From assembly GCF_905171775.1 (NCBI RefSeq), contig NC_053494.1, positions 160,398,956 through 160,462,955 on the forward strand: DNA of 64,000 bases, given 5' to 3'. This document shows, one piece after another, positions 1-11,128 of this stretch. The translations under genes and the position numbers were made by a program. The notes beneath the pieces were generated by a model. The model worked only from the letters and a program-made list of their open reading frames with translations, was not told the origin of the DNA and ran no database searches. The number at the start of each line of letters is the position of its first letter. Within the stretch, counting starts at the first letter, position 1. Source of the DNA: Rana temporaria. Its lineage: Eukaryota > Chordata > Amphibia > Anura > Ranidae.

Positions 1-207
1 AGGGAGCATGCGCAGTAGGTCCGGCGCGGGAGCGCGCCTAATTTAAATGGCACACGCCCCTTTGAATTACGCGGGCTTACGCCGGAGGCCGCCGGCGTAA
101 GTTTTCATGCAAGTGCTTGGTGAATCAGGCACTTGCGCTGAAAACTTGCGGCGGTGTAACGTATCTACGATACGTTACGCTGCCACACTTCTACGTGAAT
201 CTGGCCC
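1..207. mobile_element. GC-rich foldback MITE, Harbinger-like group (cut by window edge)
   Basis: CpG-rich foldback sequence ending in GAATCTGGCCC at 197-207. The interior has short palindromes around acttgcggcggtgtaacg and cgtatctacgatacg. The same terminus and interior words recur at 40863-41603, 44820-45520, 49325-49905 and 57522-58246. The left end lies outside the window. Assignment to Harbinger rests on terminal similarity to the coding element at 61695 and is inference. Confidence 0.7.
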
Positions 208-421
208 TATGTTTCTACTTCAGCCCACTTGCATAGATTCTCTTCTAGCTCTGTAATGGTTGCAGCATTGTGGAAAATCAGGTATAGAGAGACGCCTGCA
301 TCCGATTAAATCGGAAATTTCACCTTTTATCAGCACTGTTGTGTCAGTCAATCACTGTTCAATAATAGTGATCAACAGATGGAAACTAGTCCCAATCAGA
401 TCAAACAGATGGGAACCAGTC

Positions 422-917
422 TAAGGCCTAGTACACACAAGAGGATTTATCCGCGGACACGGTCCACCGGACCGTTTCCGCGGATAAATCCTCTCGAGGA
501 TTTCCGCAGATTTGGATCCGATGGAGTGTACTCACCATAGGATCGAAATCCGCGGCGAAATCCCATCGCGATGACGTGTCGTGCCGTCGCCGCGATGATG
601 ACGCGGCGACGTGCGCGACACTGTCATATAAGGAATTCCACGCATGCGTCGAATCATTACGACGCATGCGGGGGATCCATTTGGACGGATTGATCCGGTG
701 AGTCTGTACAGACCAGCGGATCAATCCGTTGGGATGGATTCAAGCGGATAGATTTTAAAGCATGTCTTCAAATTTTTATCCGCTTGAAATCCATCCCAGG
801 GGATAAAAATCCGCGGAAACAGATCCGCTGGATTGTACACACCAGGGGATCTATCCGCTGGAGCCGGTCCGAGGATCAATTCCAGCGGATGGATCCTCTC
901 GTGTGTACGGGGCCTTA
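422..917. mobile_element. Foldback MITE, GTACACACGA family, copy 1
   Basis: Terminal inverted repeats: TAAGGCCTAGTACACAC at the left and GTGTGTACGGGGCCTTA at the right. The interior is built of repeated, mutually complementary blocks around ATCCGCGG and ATCCGCT, so one strand could fold into long hairpins. No transposase is present. The two minus-strand frames here are read-through of the palindrome, not genes. The superfamily is unresolved; flanking TAA/TTA would fit a TA or TWA target. Confidence 0.8.
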
Positions 918-1992
918 ATCGAGTCCCAATCTCACCACACATGAGACTTTAGTAAATGCCTTAGGAAGTTTTAAGGGTGTGCATGGATATTCTGATTGTG
1001 ATTTAGATGCAGGATTTACATGAACTGAGTGTTATGGTGTGGCACAGCTCAGCAGGCAGAAAAGCTACACATATGTTACCAAAAGTATTGTGACACCAAC
1101 TTCATACATGTACGACATGCACAAAAGTAAACAATCATAATACAACTCACTCCTTTTCATACAAACATCATCTTGTGCAAATTAAATAAAACAATCCTGC
1201 TCAAAACTTCTACCACTACTATTACTAGAACATTTGCATTAGCATTTGCTATTTTGGAGTGGCACAAGATGGAGGTTGTGCAGAGAGTTATAATACAAAT
1301 CTAAATGTTGAACATGGACCAACAGTTAGTCAAGAGATGCTTAGTGGTCTGTGTTATGGGCAGTGGTAGGGTGTGTTTTCGTTCATCCCTTTCAATAGGA
1401 AACCATGATGGAGAGAAGGGGGAGGGCTGTATAGTGAATGAAAATTTTATTTTTTATTTGATCCACATGTACCCCCTGAAACCAATTCATGGACCACTTA
1501 GGGATCTATAGACCCCAATCTATGAGCCTCTGCTCTAGAATCTAGGGTCTGTGTGCAAGCACAGATTACATATTTAGTATCACTGATGTCTGGTACACAT
1601 GGGCCAAATGTTGGGAGGGGGGGTGTGCACCTTTCAGAAAACAACAGCTCAGCGGTGGAGATTACTGTACTAACTTCGCTGTACTATTCGTATTTACTAG
1701 GCGTTTGTCCCGTGAATTTCATGTTTTCTTTAGGTTTTGAGCATATTACACTATTTACACTCAGTCTAAAAATTACAAAAGCAACTCACTGTGCTCCCAT
1801 TGCATTGTGGGACAGTACACCTCATATTTCCAGACAAACAGAGGCAGGTTCTTAATAAATATCGAGACCTTCCTACAGGCAGAACTTTAAATGAAAACCC
1901 AAAATTCAATCGTAGTAATAAGTCGGAAAAAAGGCATGAGCAACAAGTTCAACCAAAACGCTAAAAACAAATAATGTTTTTTTTTCTCAGAA
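918..1992. other. No gene seen; AT-rich sequence
   Basis: About 1.1 kb without a convincing reading frame or recognisable repeat end. Two plus-strand frames of 68 and 100 codons show no domain character. Confidence 0.5.
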
Positions 1993-1995
1993 CCC

Positions 1996-2752
1996 TAAAT
2001 GCCGGTTCGTAACAGGGGCAACACGACTTACAGCACGACTTTGCAAGGCGACTTGGAGGCAACTTCAGCGCTACTTCAGTGCGACTTTGAGCTACTTACA
2101 ATGCGACTTTAAGTCGCCTCCAGGACAGGCAACTTTGGCTGTGGCCAATCACAGAATAATTGGTTCTGTGGGAGGGAGGGGTTTGCCTGGGTTAACTTTT
2201 TTCTTTTCCTGTAAAGTTGCTTCAGTTAAGATGGACATCCAACTTTGGGGGCAACTTCCATTAAAATCTATGGGTACAAGTTGCCTAGAAGTCCCCTTGA
2301 AGTAGTACAGGAACCTTTCCTGAAGTCGGAGTGACTTCAGTAGTGTACATTAAGACAGCTCTCATCAGGGGCGGACTGACAACTCATGGGGCCCCCGGGC
2401 AATAGAAGATTATGGGGCCCCTGGGCTTACAGATGGCCACCACGCCAGGAGGCAGCGCAGAGGCGGGGCAGCTAAAATCTCAGGATTTTCACATGAAAAG
2501 CATGTCGGTTTCGGACATATCAGGGACAGATCTAAAAAAAAACATAGATTTTTACATACTGTCCCTGGTTTTACTGAGCCTGGCAACCCTGATGGGGCCC
2601 CCTAGTTGCATGGGGCCCTCGGGCAGTGCCCGAGTGACTCAATGGTCAGTCCGCCCCAGGCTCTCATTAACTATAATGACATTTTTGATGTCAAGCTACT
2701 TGGGGCGACTTGAGGTCTGATAAGTCGGATCCCAAGTCACTGTAGTGAGAAC
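1996..2752. mobile_element. MITE of the GGTTCACAC/GCGACTT family, interrupted by a hAT element
   Basis: The left end reads atgccggttcgtaacagggg. The interior is made of many GCGACTT and AAGTCGC blocks in both orientations, as in 25476-25744 and 27366-27548. The block pattern resumes after the insertion at 2366-2659 and ends near gtgagaacc. The ends are degraded. Confidence 0.6.
2366..2659. mobile_element. Non-autonomous hAT element (294 bp) with perfect 8-bp TSD
   Basis: Terminal inverted repeats CAGGGGCGGACTGAC and GTCAGTCCGCCCCAG are flanked by the 8-bp direct repeat GCTCTCAT (2358-2365 and 2660-2667). An 8-bp duplication with CAGGG-type ends is diagnostic of hAT transposition. There is no coding capacity. 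It sits inside the older MITE at 1996-2752. The subterminal GGGGCCCC-rich motifs occur in both arms. Confidence 0.92.
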
Positions 2753-2806
2753 CACCACTAAATATGCAGTTGATTGAGAGAAAGACAAACACTGTATAAA
2801 GTAGGG

Positions 2807-3974
2807 CCTAATTTACTTTACTTTACTTTACTTTGGCGCTTCCTGATGATGGATTACTGAAACGTACGTCGAGGCGACACGCAGACCACGCACAGCTTCC
2901 TGTCCAGCTGGTTCTCGGCTTCTGCAAGGTGGAACGCACGCCGTAGAACTCCCCAGCGCGGACATCCCTCTCCACGGAAAAGGTCCTCAGGATCGTTACT
3001 TTTCTGATCTAGCCTAAAGCCTCAGTGCCGGGATGTGGGCACTTCTAAAGTAAGCCTCCACTCGTCACCTGCTTTGTTTTTAAATTATTTTAATAAATGG
3101 TAATATGCTATGGCGGCATCTCTCTGCTTTATTTTTATGATGTTCCACTAAGCTGACCCTTAGGAATCTCAGACCATCCACAATCTGTCCTGGGTGACAG
3201 CAAAGCTTATTTGATCTTTTTTTAGTTAAAAAGGTCAACTCCATGCGGTAAGGGGCCATCCTTTATGCACATTTGGGTGATAGGATTGGTGAAGGTGTAA
3301 TTCCTACTTCTCTTCAACTTACCACACAAGTAGTAAAGAATAAGAAATTTATGGACGCATACTATTTTTTATTTTTTGATTTTGGACTTTTCTTTGTGAC
3401 TATTCACTGGTTCACATTTTTGTGAAATTTTCCACAATCACTCACATTGTTTGGTATTTTTTATTTTTATTTTTATTTAGTATTTTTTATTTTTGTTTGT
3501 TTTTTATTCATTTTTACTGAGGTTTCTCCTCCCCCTTCTTTGTTTGGGGGTACTCAGCACACATATATGTCAATTTATCATATATTTATTGTGTAGTTCA
3601 CATATGTTTAAATTGTTTTGTGTGATTTATATTTAAGGTTCATGCACATTTTTTACTTGTTTATGAATTGCACACGCACTTTATTTACTTGCATTTTGGC
3701 ACATATATTATAGGTATTCATACCCTGATTTATTTATTTTTCACAGGTTTTTCAAAAGACCTCTTGTATTGTTTGCACAGGCACTTTACTGCCACTTTCT
3801 ATTTGATTTTTTATCAATATCAGCGCCCCCTATTTATAAATTTTCTTCCATATGTCCATTCTTATTTGAATTTATTCTTATTTGAATTGTTTGGGGAGCA
3901 GCTACTCTATATACATATATCTTGTTTTAAATTTTTTTTGGCGCAAGATTTTTATTCCATCCTAATTTACTTTA
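2807..3974 (+). mobile_element. Retroelement insertion, probably Penelope-like, with 14-bp TSD
   Basis: The direct repeat CCTAATTTACTTTA occurs at 2807-2820 and 3961-3974 and brackets about 1.14 kb. The insert begins with repeats of CTTTA, then a hammerhead-like core (2837-2876), then GC-rich sequence to about 3030. It finishes in a long T-rich tract with TTTGGCGC near its right end (3938), echoing TTTGGCGC at 2833. No reverse transcriptase is present. Hammerhead motifs in pseudo-LTRs and variable TSDs are known for Penelope-like elements, so that class is the best guess. A different non-autonomous retroelement is possible. Confidence 0.6.
2837..2876 (+). ncRNA. Hammerhead-ribozyme-like core (probably decayed)
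   Basis: CTGATGA at 2843-2849 and GAAAC at 2859-2863 are followed by GTACGTC, with the expected cleavage position after GTC at 2870. Stem I can form between CGCTTC (2837-2842) and GAGGCG (2871-2876) with one G-U pair. Stem III is minimal (ACG/CGT with a 2-nt loop), as in retroelement hammerheads that work as dimers. Stem II (2850-2858) does not pair well, so cleavage activity is doubtful. Confidence 0.6.
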
Positions 3975-4505
3975 ACAGATAATATAAAAATCACTCCAGA
4001 TTCCCCAAAACACCCCAATACCCATTTAAAGCAAAGTGGCAGTGCCTGCTGACAGCTAACCTTCCCCCCTCCTGCTGAAAATAAGGCGGGGCTTCCAGGT
4101 ATGGCAGAGCATGTGATTTCCCCTATATGCTATGTCATATGTCCGTCACATGGGGCATGGTAGTGATGTCATCCAGGTGGATAAGCTGTGACATCAGAGC
4201 TAGATCAGGATGGACTCCTACAGCGGGGAGGTACCAAGGGAGCGTGGATAAGTGAGTATACCTTGCTGGAGGGCAATGGCATCTCTTTCCCTCCTATCCT
4301 CAAAGATTCACTTTATGTACTGATTTTTAGCTTGAAGAAAGTTTTCCGTTATTAAGATTTGTCCTCTTTTTTGGAATTCTAGTTGTCTGGAATTATATGG
4401 CTTCAATACTTTGTTTCTCTAATCTGGTACACGAGTATGGACTTGAAAGTCAGAGTGAATTCCGAACTCCTGATTTGCATAATTGTTGCAGTTCAAGGAC
4501 TCAGA
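3975..4505. other. No gene seen
   Basis: Unique-looking sequence between two mobile elements. I find no reading frame, repeat terminus or RNA gene in it. Confidence 0.5.
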
Positions 4506-4506
4506 G

Positions 4507-4816
4507 GGGGTTATTTACAAAAGGCAAATCCACTTTGCACTACAAGTGCAAAATACACTTGAAATTGCACTGAAAGTGCACTTGGAAGTGCAGTAGCTGT
4601 AAATCTGAGGGCAAGATCTGAAACGGGTGAAGCTCTGCTGATTTTATTATCCAATCATGCGCAATCTAAAATGCTGTTTTTTATTTTCCTTGCATCTCCC
4701 CCTCTGATCTACAGCGACTGCACTTCCAAGTGCATTTTCAGTGCAATTTCAAGTGCACTTTGCACTTGTAGTTTGCACTTGAAGTGCAAAGTGGATTTGC
4801 TTTCGTAAATAACCCC
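4507..4816. mobile_element. Foldback MITE, TTTGCACTACAAGTGC family, copy 1
   Basis: Ends are ggggttatttacaaaaggca and tttcgtaaataacccc. Inside them are long complementary runs of GTGCA-based blocks (AAGTGCACTTG type). The central part (ccaatcatgcgcaatctaaaatgc) is shared with copies at 23840-24078 and 36661-36872. Confidence 0.8.
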
Positions 4817-5777
4817 AGAAAGTATTAAAACCGTGGGATCAGCATGACGGCCAGACAACTGGCACTTTAATTTTTAGATTTACCGATTAGCAGTGACAGT
4901 CTCCTTATTTTCTTATGTACAGATTCCGATGACAGGTTTTAGGAAACATGACTTATGTTGGAAAAACTCTTTACGGTGTTCATTAAAAATCAAATACATA
5001 TGCTTTTCTATACCACCCACTGAGATTTATATATAGGACCAGTGTGATATATATGTAAATGTTTTCCTCTCTTGCCACATTAATGCGTAAATACGGTCTT
5101 TACATGCAGATATTTACATCGGTTGACAACAAATGACTTTCCTTGTTTTTTCCCTAATACTCCCTGTGATGCACATTATTATGGTAATTTAAAAATGGAA
5201 TCTATGGTGAAAAGGAGAATTTGATAAATGCATAGCATCTCGCCGCTCGCAGGCCTTGTAAATTCAGTACCTGAGGGTGAGCTGGATTAGACTCCTTATT
5301 CAACAATCATTTCAGAAATGTATCACTCAAACACTCTGCTTCTTTCATTACTTCCTTGCCTAAAGGATCCTAGCATCTCATCAAATGCAATAATTTACTT
5401 TTTAAAAAGTATACTATGTTGGCAATTTAATGTAATTTAATCTGTTTTGTGCTTGGTCAAAAACGGGACATTTCAAAGTAATTATATTTTTATTATATGG
5501 AAGTTAACCACTGATTGCTTAACTATGAAGAAGAGACAATGCTTGTCCAGATATTACTTGTGCTGGGGGCTGGGGGGGGGTCACTAACATTACAAGATCA
5601 TATGTAATACTATTTACACTGTTGTATTATTGACGTTATACAGTTTCCCAATGCTAAAAATAAGGCCTGGCTGTTGCCATCTTCGCACAGCAATGCAGCA
5701 CATTCTGTGTTTGATTGAGAAATGCTAATAAGGCAGGTTCAGAAGCTCCTTCATGATCCATCCCACAGCTTCTAGAG
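4817..5777. other. No gene seen; AT-rich
   Basis: Nearly 1 kb of AT-rich sequence with a G10-type run near 5570-5580. No coding or repeat signature is recognised. Confidence 0.5.
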
Positions 5778-5910
5778 CAGTGGTCTCCAAATTGCAGCCC
5801 TGGGGGCCAGAGGCCCTTTTCTTGCTGGTATTCAGCCCTTGTGGCACTATTCCTCCCACTGATACAAGACACAATTCTGCCAACTGGCGTCAACAATAGG
5901 AAACCATTTC

Positions 5911-6739
5911 TTTTTTTTTTCATTCAAATTTATGTTTATTTTCAATAAAAGTACATACATTTGTACTAAAACAGCAGTATACAATTTAGTAATACACAGT
6001 AAATAATAAATCCAATGCATTGTTTTACATAGAAGGTGTTCTTGTCATAGAAACTAACTATCTTATACAGCCATATCATATGCTATCACCATACGGTGAG
6101 AGTATAACAGATTGTAATAGATAATAGAAAAGCTAGGTATAACCAATAATTTATAATTAAATAAATAAAAGGATATTTCCATATATTATATAATTCCTTA
6201 GACTTATTGTTGTCACACAAAAAAAAAAAAAAAAAACCCATGTGTGTACTGGGTTTAAATTCATGAAACGAACAAAGGGCAGGATTTCTGTATAACCAAG
6301 ACCTCTCTGACACCCCCACTGGGAACAGTCTGTGTCTAAGAGGTTAAGCAAACCTTTAAATCCCCCTTTCCTCCCTCCAACAACTATCACCAATACCCAC
6401 CAGTAACTGTAAATATATATTTTCAATACCCTTAACATACCTAACATCCCCAAAAATTCGGTGGAATCTTTAGATAACTCAAACATAGGCTAATACAAAT
6501 GTTTATATATATCTTTTTTTTTTTTTTCTAAACATAACACTCTGAGAGTGAGAAATAACAAGGATGTTATCCTCGTGTAAAAAACAAAATTATCAAATCA
6601 AATAACATTCAATGAAAAGAGAAAAAGAGAAGAAAAGAAAAATAAAAAGAAGATCAGGGGAAAGTAAGAAGAAAAAGAGATGGCAGCCTGCCTGCCAACG
6701 AACAACATCGTCTTATGAATATAAATATCACCACAGCCT
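5911..6739 (-). other. L1 3' UTR with polyadenylation signal and A-tail
   Basis: Non-coding tail of the LINE. On the minus strand AATAAA lies at 5940-5935, 14 bases before the A10 tail at 5920-5911, as expected of a reverse-transcribed polyadenylated RNA. It also contains T-rich runs on the minus strand (about 6220-6237 and 6514-6527). Small frames here are not genes. Confidence 0.85.
5935..5940 (-). promoter_or_regulatory. AATAAA polyadenylation signal of the L1
   Basis: Minus-strand AATAAA immediately upstream of the A-tail that ends the LINE insertion. Confidence 0.8.
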
Positions 6740-9700
6740 TTATGGGATAAAAGATATTCCCATAAATTTCATCCACGGTTCCCATATTTCATGGAAAAGA
6801 GTAGACATATCCAACATGGAACAGACCCTCTTTTCTTGTTCCATAATCCAAGTAACCTTTTGTTTCATATACCGGATGGAGACAGTAGATTTTTTCCACG
6901 CAGCTGCAATTGTGATCCTGGCACCTGTCAGAATGTATAGGATGAGTTTTCTAGTAACTTTTGAGGTTTGGGGTAACATCCCGTGAAGTAAAGCGATAGT
7001 GGGGGATTGATGCAAATTACAACCTGTAACACGTCTTATTATGTTGAACACCTTATTCCAGTATCCACGTATTTTGGGACATTCCCACCATATATGTACC
7101 ATAGACCCCAATCCCTGACAACCTCTGAAGCAAAGGGGCGAAGTTGACGGATACATGGAAGCCAGTTTAACGGGAACCAAATACCACCTAGTATAAATTT
7201 TTACATTAGCCTCTACAAGGGATATATTCACATATCCTTTAATGGATCTAGTATAATTACTGCACCAGTCAGATAAATCCCAGTTGATATTAAGTTCCCT
7301 TTCCCAGGCCAGCATATGAGGTAATTTGGTGTAGTTATTAGCAAGCGATTGATATATGATTGAAATATTCCCCTTCCTGATTAAACCCTGATCACAATTA
7401 CTTTCATAAGGTGTCAATAGTCCAGATATCGAGTCACTATCCCATAGGCTTTGTGCGTAGTCATGTAGTTGAGAAAATCTTAATTTTTCTGAGACAGGAA
7501 GACCTAGCTTGTCAATGAAGTGTTGTTCAGGAAGTGGACCCGAGCGCGAAAAAAAACGGCCTATACGATACAACCCTTTGTCATGCCACCATTTGAACGA
7601 ATCTACTTCAATTTTAGAAATAAAGAGTGGGTCTAGAAAAACACTCGATAAAGGTCTGCCTTTAGAAATTAGAGAGGGATTGTTTTTAAGTGAGTCCCAT
7701 AAAACAAAGGTTTGAGAAAGAGTCGGAGATAAAATAGAAGGCCTATTCTTGGTAGGACTCCACATTAACTCCTCTATCGTTAGATTCGGGGTCGCCTGCT
7801 CTTCTATATCTAACCAGTCAGGGCGTTCATGTTTAAGAAAAGTTTCCGATAACTGTGCCAATCTTGCTGATTGATAGTACCATAATAAGTTGGGTACCCC
7901 CAGACCCCCCTGTTCAGGTAAGTTATAGAGAGTGCGAGATGGAAGGCGTGGACCCTTATTGTTCCAAATAAACTTGATTATCTTTCCTTGAAAGGATTTT
8001 AGATGACTTTTAATTATCGGTATGGGTAATGATCTAAAAAGATACAAAAGCCTAGGGAGAAGAGTCATCTTAACCGAGTTAATTCTACCAATCCAACCTA
8101 TATTCTGAGTCCCCCAATCTCTCAAATCTTTCTCAAGTTTTCTATACATAGGTGGATAATTGGCCAAATACAAGTTTTGGATGTTGGGGGTCAAATATAT
8201 ACCTAGGTATTTGATATAAGAGGTGTCCCATTTGAATCCATAATTTTCCTTCAGTAGAGAAACCGTGGATTCAGAGAGAGAAACATTGAGGGCCCTAGAC
8301 TTGGCCATATTTACAGTTAGACCTGAAACCATAGAAAATTTGTCTAAAAGAGAATATAATTCCGGAAGGGATGTAACTGGAGCGGTCAAAAACAGTAAAA
8401 GGTCATCTGCAAACAAGGCACATTTATGCTCCATTTTGGCACATCTAACTCCCCTGATGTTTGTGTTTTCACGAATGGCTATAGCCAAGGATTCCATAAC
8501 TATTGCAAACACCAGGGGAGACAGAGGACAACCCTGCCTAGTACCCCTATGAATCTCAATAGGTTCCGAAAAAATACCCTGAAAGCGTATATTAGCTTTA
8601 GGGTGAGAGTAAAGTGCAGATAAGACTCCAAGAAATTTCGTACCAAACCCCCAACGTTTCATCACTTCTAACATGAATGGCCATGATACTGAGTCAAATG
8701 CTTTCTGTAGATCAATAGAAAGAAGCATTCCCCTTTGATTAGTATCACCAGTCCAACCCGAGTTCAAAATAGATATCAGATCCACAGCCCTCCTAACCTG
8801 ATCAGGACCTTGCCTTCCAGCTATGAAGCCTACTTGATCTTTACTAACATACTGGCCAATGAAAGAGGACAATCTATTGGCCATTACCTTAGTGAGTATC
8901 TTAAGATCGTTGTTAATGAGGGATATAGGTCTATAGTTTTCCACCAGGCTATGGTCTTTTTCTGGCTTTGGGATAACCGAAATATAAGCTAAATTAAGTT
9001 GCCTGTCTATGGGAACTCCACCAGTCATGTGATTGAAAAATTTAACCATGTAGGGTGTTAAGATGCTCGAATATGTTTTATAATAAGCACTTGAAAACCC
9101 ATCAGGGCCCGGGGCTTTATCTAATTTCAGGTTTTTAATTACTAACAATACTTCTTCAGCTGATATGGGAGACTCCATCATTTCTCTATGTATTTCAGTC
9201 AATTGAGGTAGGTTCAAATTGTCTAGAAAATCATCCATTCCCTCTGAAGAAGAATCGTCAGTGGATGCATAAAGCTTAGAAAAAAAATCATGAAAGGCCT
9301 CCATTATCTTCCTAGGATTCAGGGTAAGAGAACCATCAGACATCCTTATTTTAGGGAGAGATCGTGATTGAAATCTGGGAGAGAGTTTATGAGCTAGCAT
9401 CGGGCCTATTTTATCTTTAAATTTATAGAAATTAGCTCCAGTCCATTTCATATCTTCCCCAGCTTTAGTGGTAAGTACCAAGTTTAGGGCTGATCTAGCT
9501 GCATCAAGTGCCTGAGTAGGAAAGTTAAGAGGATCAGATTTATGTTTTTTACGGAGCTCTATATAGTTGTTTTCCAGCTTCCTTATGTCTATGTTTCTTT
9601 GTTTCTTGAGGCCAGCGGCCACTTGTATGATTTTGCCTCTGATAGAAGCCTTGTGGGCAGCCCACAGAGTTTCGGGGGACACATCTCCTGTATCATTATG

Positions 9701-10564
9701 CTTAAAGTATTCTAGAAGAGATTGCTCAATATCCTTCATTAGGGCAGGGTCCTTCAAAATAGACTTATTTAGTGTCCAATGAGACACTTTAGGAGAAGTG
9801 TCCTCTCTCCTCAGTGACAATAAAACCATCGAGTGATCTGACCAAGAAACATCAACTATGTGAGACTTAATGGCAGCTGGGACGTGATGGTTAGAGATTA
9901 ATATATGATCTATACGCGAATAAGAATGGTGAGGGCTAGAATAGTGAGTATAGTCCTTAATTTTGGGGTTCAACTCCCTCCAGATGTCAGTTAATCTAGA
10001 CTGATGTAGAATGCGTGCTACCTGTAGACTAAGTTTAGTCGGTCTGACGATTCCATTGTCAGAAGGTTTGGACTTATCCAATCCCGTGTCAAAAGCTAGA
10101 TTAGAGTCTCCACCCATAAGAATGATCCCCTCCATAAATGGTCGGAGGGTGTCAAGCATCTGAGAGAAAAACTTTTTCTGACCTCTGTTAGGAGCATAAT
10201 AAGAAATAAATGTGTATAGTCTGCCATCAAGGGTACCTTGTATCAATAGAAACCTACCTTCCGGATCTCTAAATTCTTTAGTCAGGTTAAAATTACAATA
10301 CCTAGAAAACAAAATGGCCACACCCTTAGTTTTGTTTTCTGCTTTAGCTAGGTAAAACAATGGAAAGTGGGCATGCATAAAGGAAGGGTTGTATCGTTTA
10401 GGAAAGTGGGTTTCTTGAAGGAAAACCACATCTACACGGAGAGATTTGTATACTTGAAAGGCTTTGCGCCTCTTAACAGGAGAATTCAACCCCTGAGTGT
10501 TGTGAGTAACAACACTAAGGGGTTTAGATACATCATTCGATCCAGCCATAAGTCTTGTCGACAT
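6740..10564 (-). CDS. L1 ORF2 protein: AP endonuclease and reverse transcriptase, intact
   Basis: 1274-residue protein that nicks target DNA and reverse-transcribes the LINE RNA at the nick. The APE-type endonuclease spans about residues 15-250: THNTQGLN, LQETH (49-53), GGDSN (151-155), SRIDH (216-220) and SDH (242-244). The reverse transcriptase spans about 470-780: PGPDG (485-489), SIDLQKAFDSV, GTRQGCPLSP and the catalytic FADD (718-721). Near the C-terminus is a CX3CX7HX4C zinc knuckle (1145-1162), as in L1 ORF2. A TAG stop directly precedes the first ATG, so the frame cannot start earlier; a second ATG lies 5 codons in. There is no internal stop, and the length matches full L1 ORF2. The unusually long 564-bp spacer separates it from ORF1, so translation by reinitiation is inferred. 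The protein looks competent. Confidence 0.96.
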   Translation of the reverse strand: MSTRLMAGSNDVSKPLSVVTHNTQGLNSPVKRRKAFQVYKSLRVDVVFLQETHFPKRYNPSFMHAHFPLFYLAKAENKTKGVAILFSRYCNFNLTKEFRDPEGRFLLIQGTLDGRLYTFISYYAPNRGQKKFFSQMLDTLRPFMEGIILMGGDSNLAFDTGLDKSKPSDNGIVRPTKLSLQVARILHQSRLTDIWRELNPKIKDYTHYSSPHHSYSRIDHILISNHHVPAAIKSHIVDVSWSDHSMVLLSLRREDTSPKVSHWTLNKSILKDPALMKDIEQSLLEYFKHNDTGDVSPETLWAAHKASIRGKIIQVAAGLKKQRNIDIRKLENNYIELRKKHKSDPLNFPTQALDAARSALNLVLTTKAGEDMKWTGANFYKFKDKIGPMLAHKLSPRFQSRSLPKIRMSDGSLTLNPRKIMEAFHDFFSKLYASTDDSSSEGMDDFLDNLNLPQLTEIHREMMESPISAEEVLLVIKNLKLDKAPGPDGFSSAYYKTYSSILTPYMVKFFNHMTGGVPIDRQLNLAYISVIPKPEKDHSLVENYRPISLINNDLKILTKVMANRLSSFIGQYVSKDQVGFIAGRQGPDQVRRAVDLISILNSGWTGDTNQRGMLLSIDLQKAFDSVSWPFMLEVMKRWGFGTKFLGVLSALYSHPKANIRFQGIFSEPIEIHRGTRQGCPLSPLVFAIVMESLAIAIRENTNIRGVRCAKMEHKCALFADDLLLFLTAPVTSLPELYSLLDKFSMVSGLTVNMAKSRALNVSLSESTVSLLKENYGFKWDTSYIKYLGIYLTPNIQNLYLANYPPMYRKLEKDLRDWGTQNIGWIGRINSVKMTLLPRLLYLFRSLPIPIIKSHLKSFQGKIIKFIWNNKGPRLPSRTLYNLPEQGGLGVPNLLWYYQSARLAQLSETFLKHERPDWLDIEEQATPNLTIEELMWSPTKNRPSILSPTLSQTFVLWDSLKNNPSLISKGRPLSSVFLDPLFISKIEVDSFKWWHDKGLYRIGRFFSRSGPLPEQHFIDKLGLPVSEKLRFSQLHDYAQSLWDSDSISGLLTPYESNCDQGLIRKGNISIIYQSLANNYTKLPHMLAWERELNINWDLSDWCSNYTRSIKGYVNISLVEANVKIYTRWYLVPVKLASMYPSTSPLCFRGCQGLGSMVHIWWECPKIRGYWNKVFNIIRRVTGCNLHQSPTIALLHGMLPQTSKVTRKLILYILTGARITIAAAWKKSTVSIRYMKQKVTWIMEQEKRVCSMLDMSTLFHEIWEPWMKFMGISFIP

Positions 10565-11128
10565 CTATGAACATGTAGGACCTTACAGATATCATCAATA
10601 GTCTCGCAAATACGAACAATGGCAGGCAGGCTGTAGAAACGAAGAGAGTAAGAAGAAGAAAGAAAAATAAATGGAAAGGAGAGATAATAAGAAAAAAATA
10701 AAAAAACTTATAGCACAATAAACTATTAGATCGTGCAAGGTCAATTCGTGACCCAGAATGGGGGAAGAGATTGATTCTCCTTCCCTCATTCAAACAAGAA
10801 ATTTTTGCATAGTCCCAGAAAAGGACTATATTCTTACCCATTGGGTCGACAAATTGTCGACACAAGAGGTAAGTTGAGGTTCAGTACCTCACCGTCGTCA
10901 GTTGCCGACAAATAAAACATAACACCTTAAAACAAATTTTAGAAAAAAGGCATTTGTATCATAGGATGACCAAAAAAGAGGAGAAAAATCTAAATAAAAA
11001 CAGCATTAAACTAGATATGTAATCTCAGAGTCTTCCCCTTTCTTTTAAAAAAGAAAAAAGAGAATCCGGGATAAAATTCATCTGAAGTAAAGAATAAGAA
11101 ATACGTCCTGAGTAAGTCTATTCGATAT
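10565..11128 (-). other. L1 inter-ORF spacer
   Basis: 564 bp between the ORF1 stop and the ORF2 ATG. It holds only low-complexity, hydrophobic-looking short frames (64-110 codons), which I do not count as genes. The spacer is long for an L1 element. Confidence 0.7.

Noticed and set aside
6612..6986. 124-codon plus-strand frame
   Set aside because: Antisense to the L1 3' UTR and ORF2 end; lysine-rich start from an A-rich stretch.
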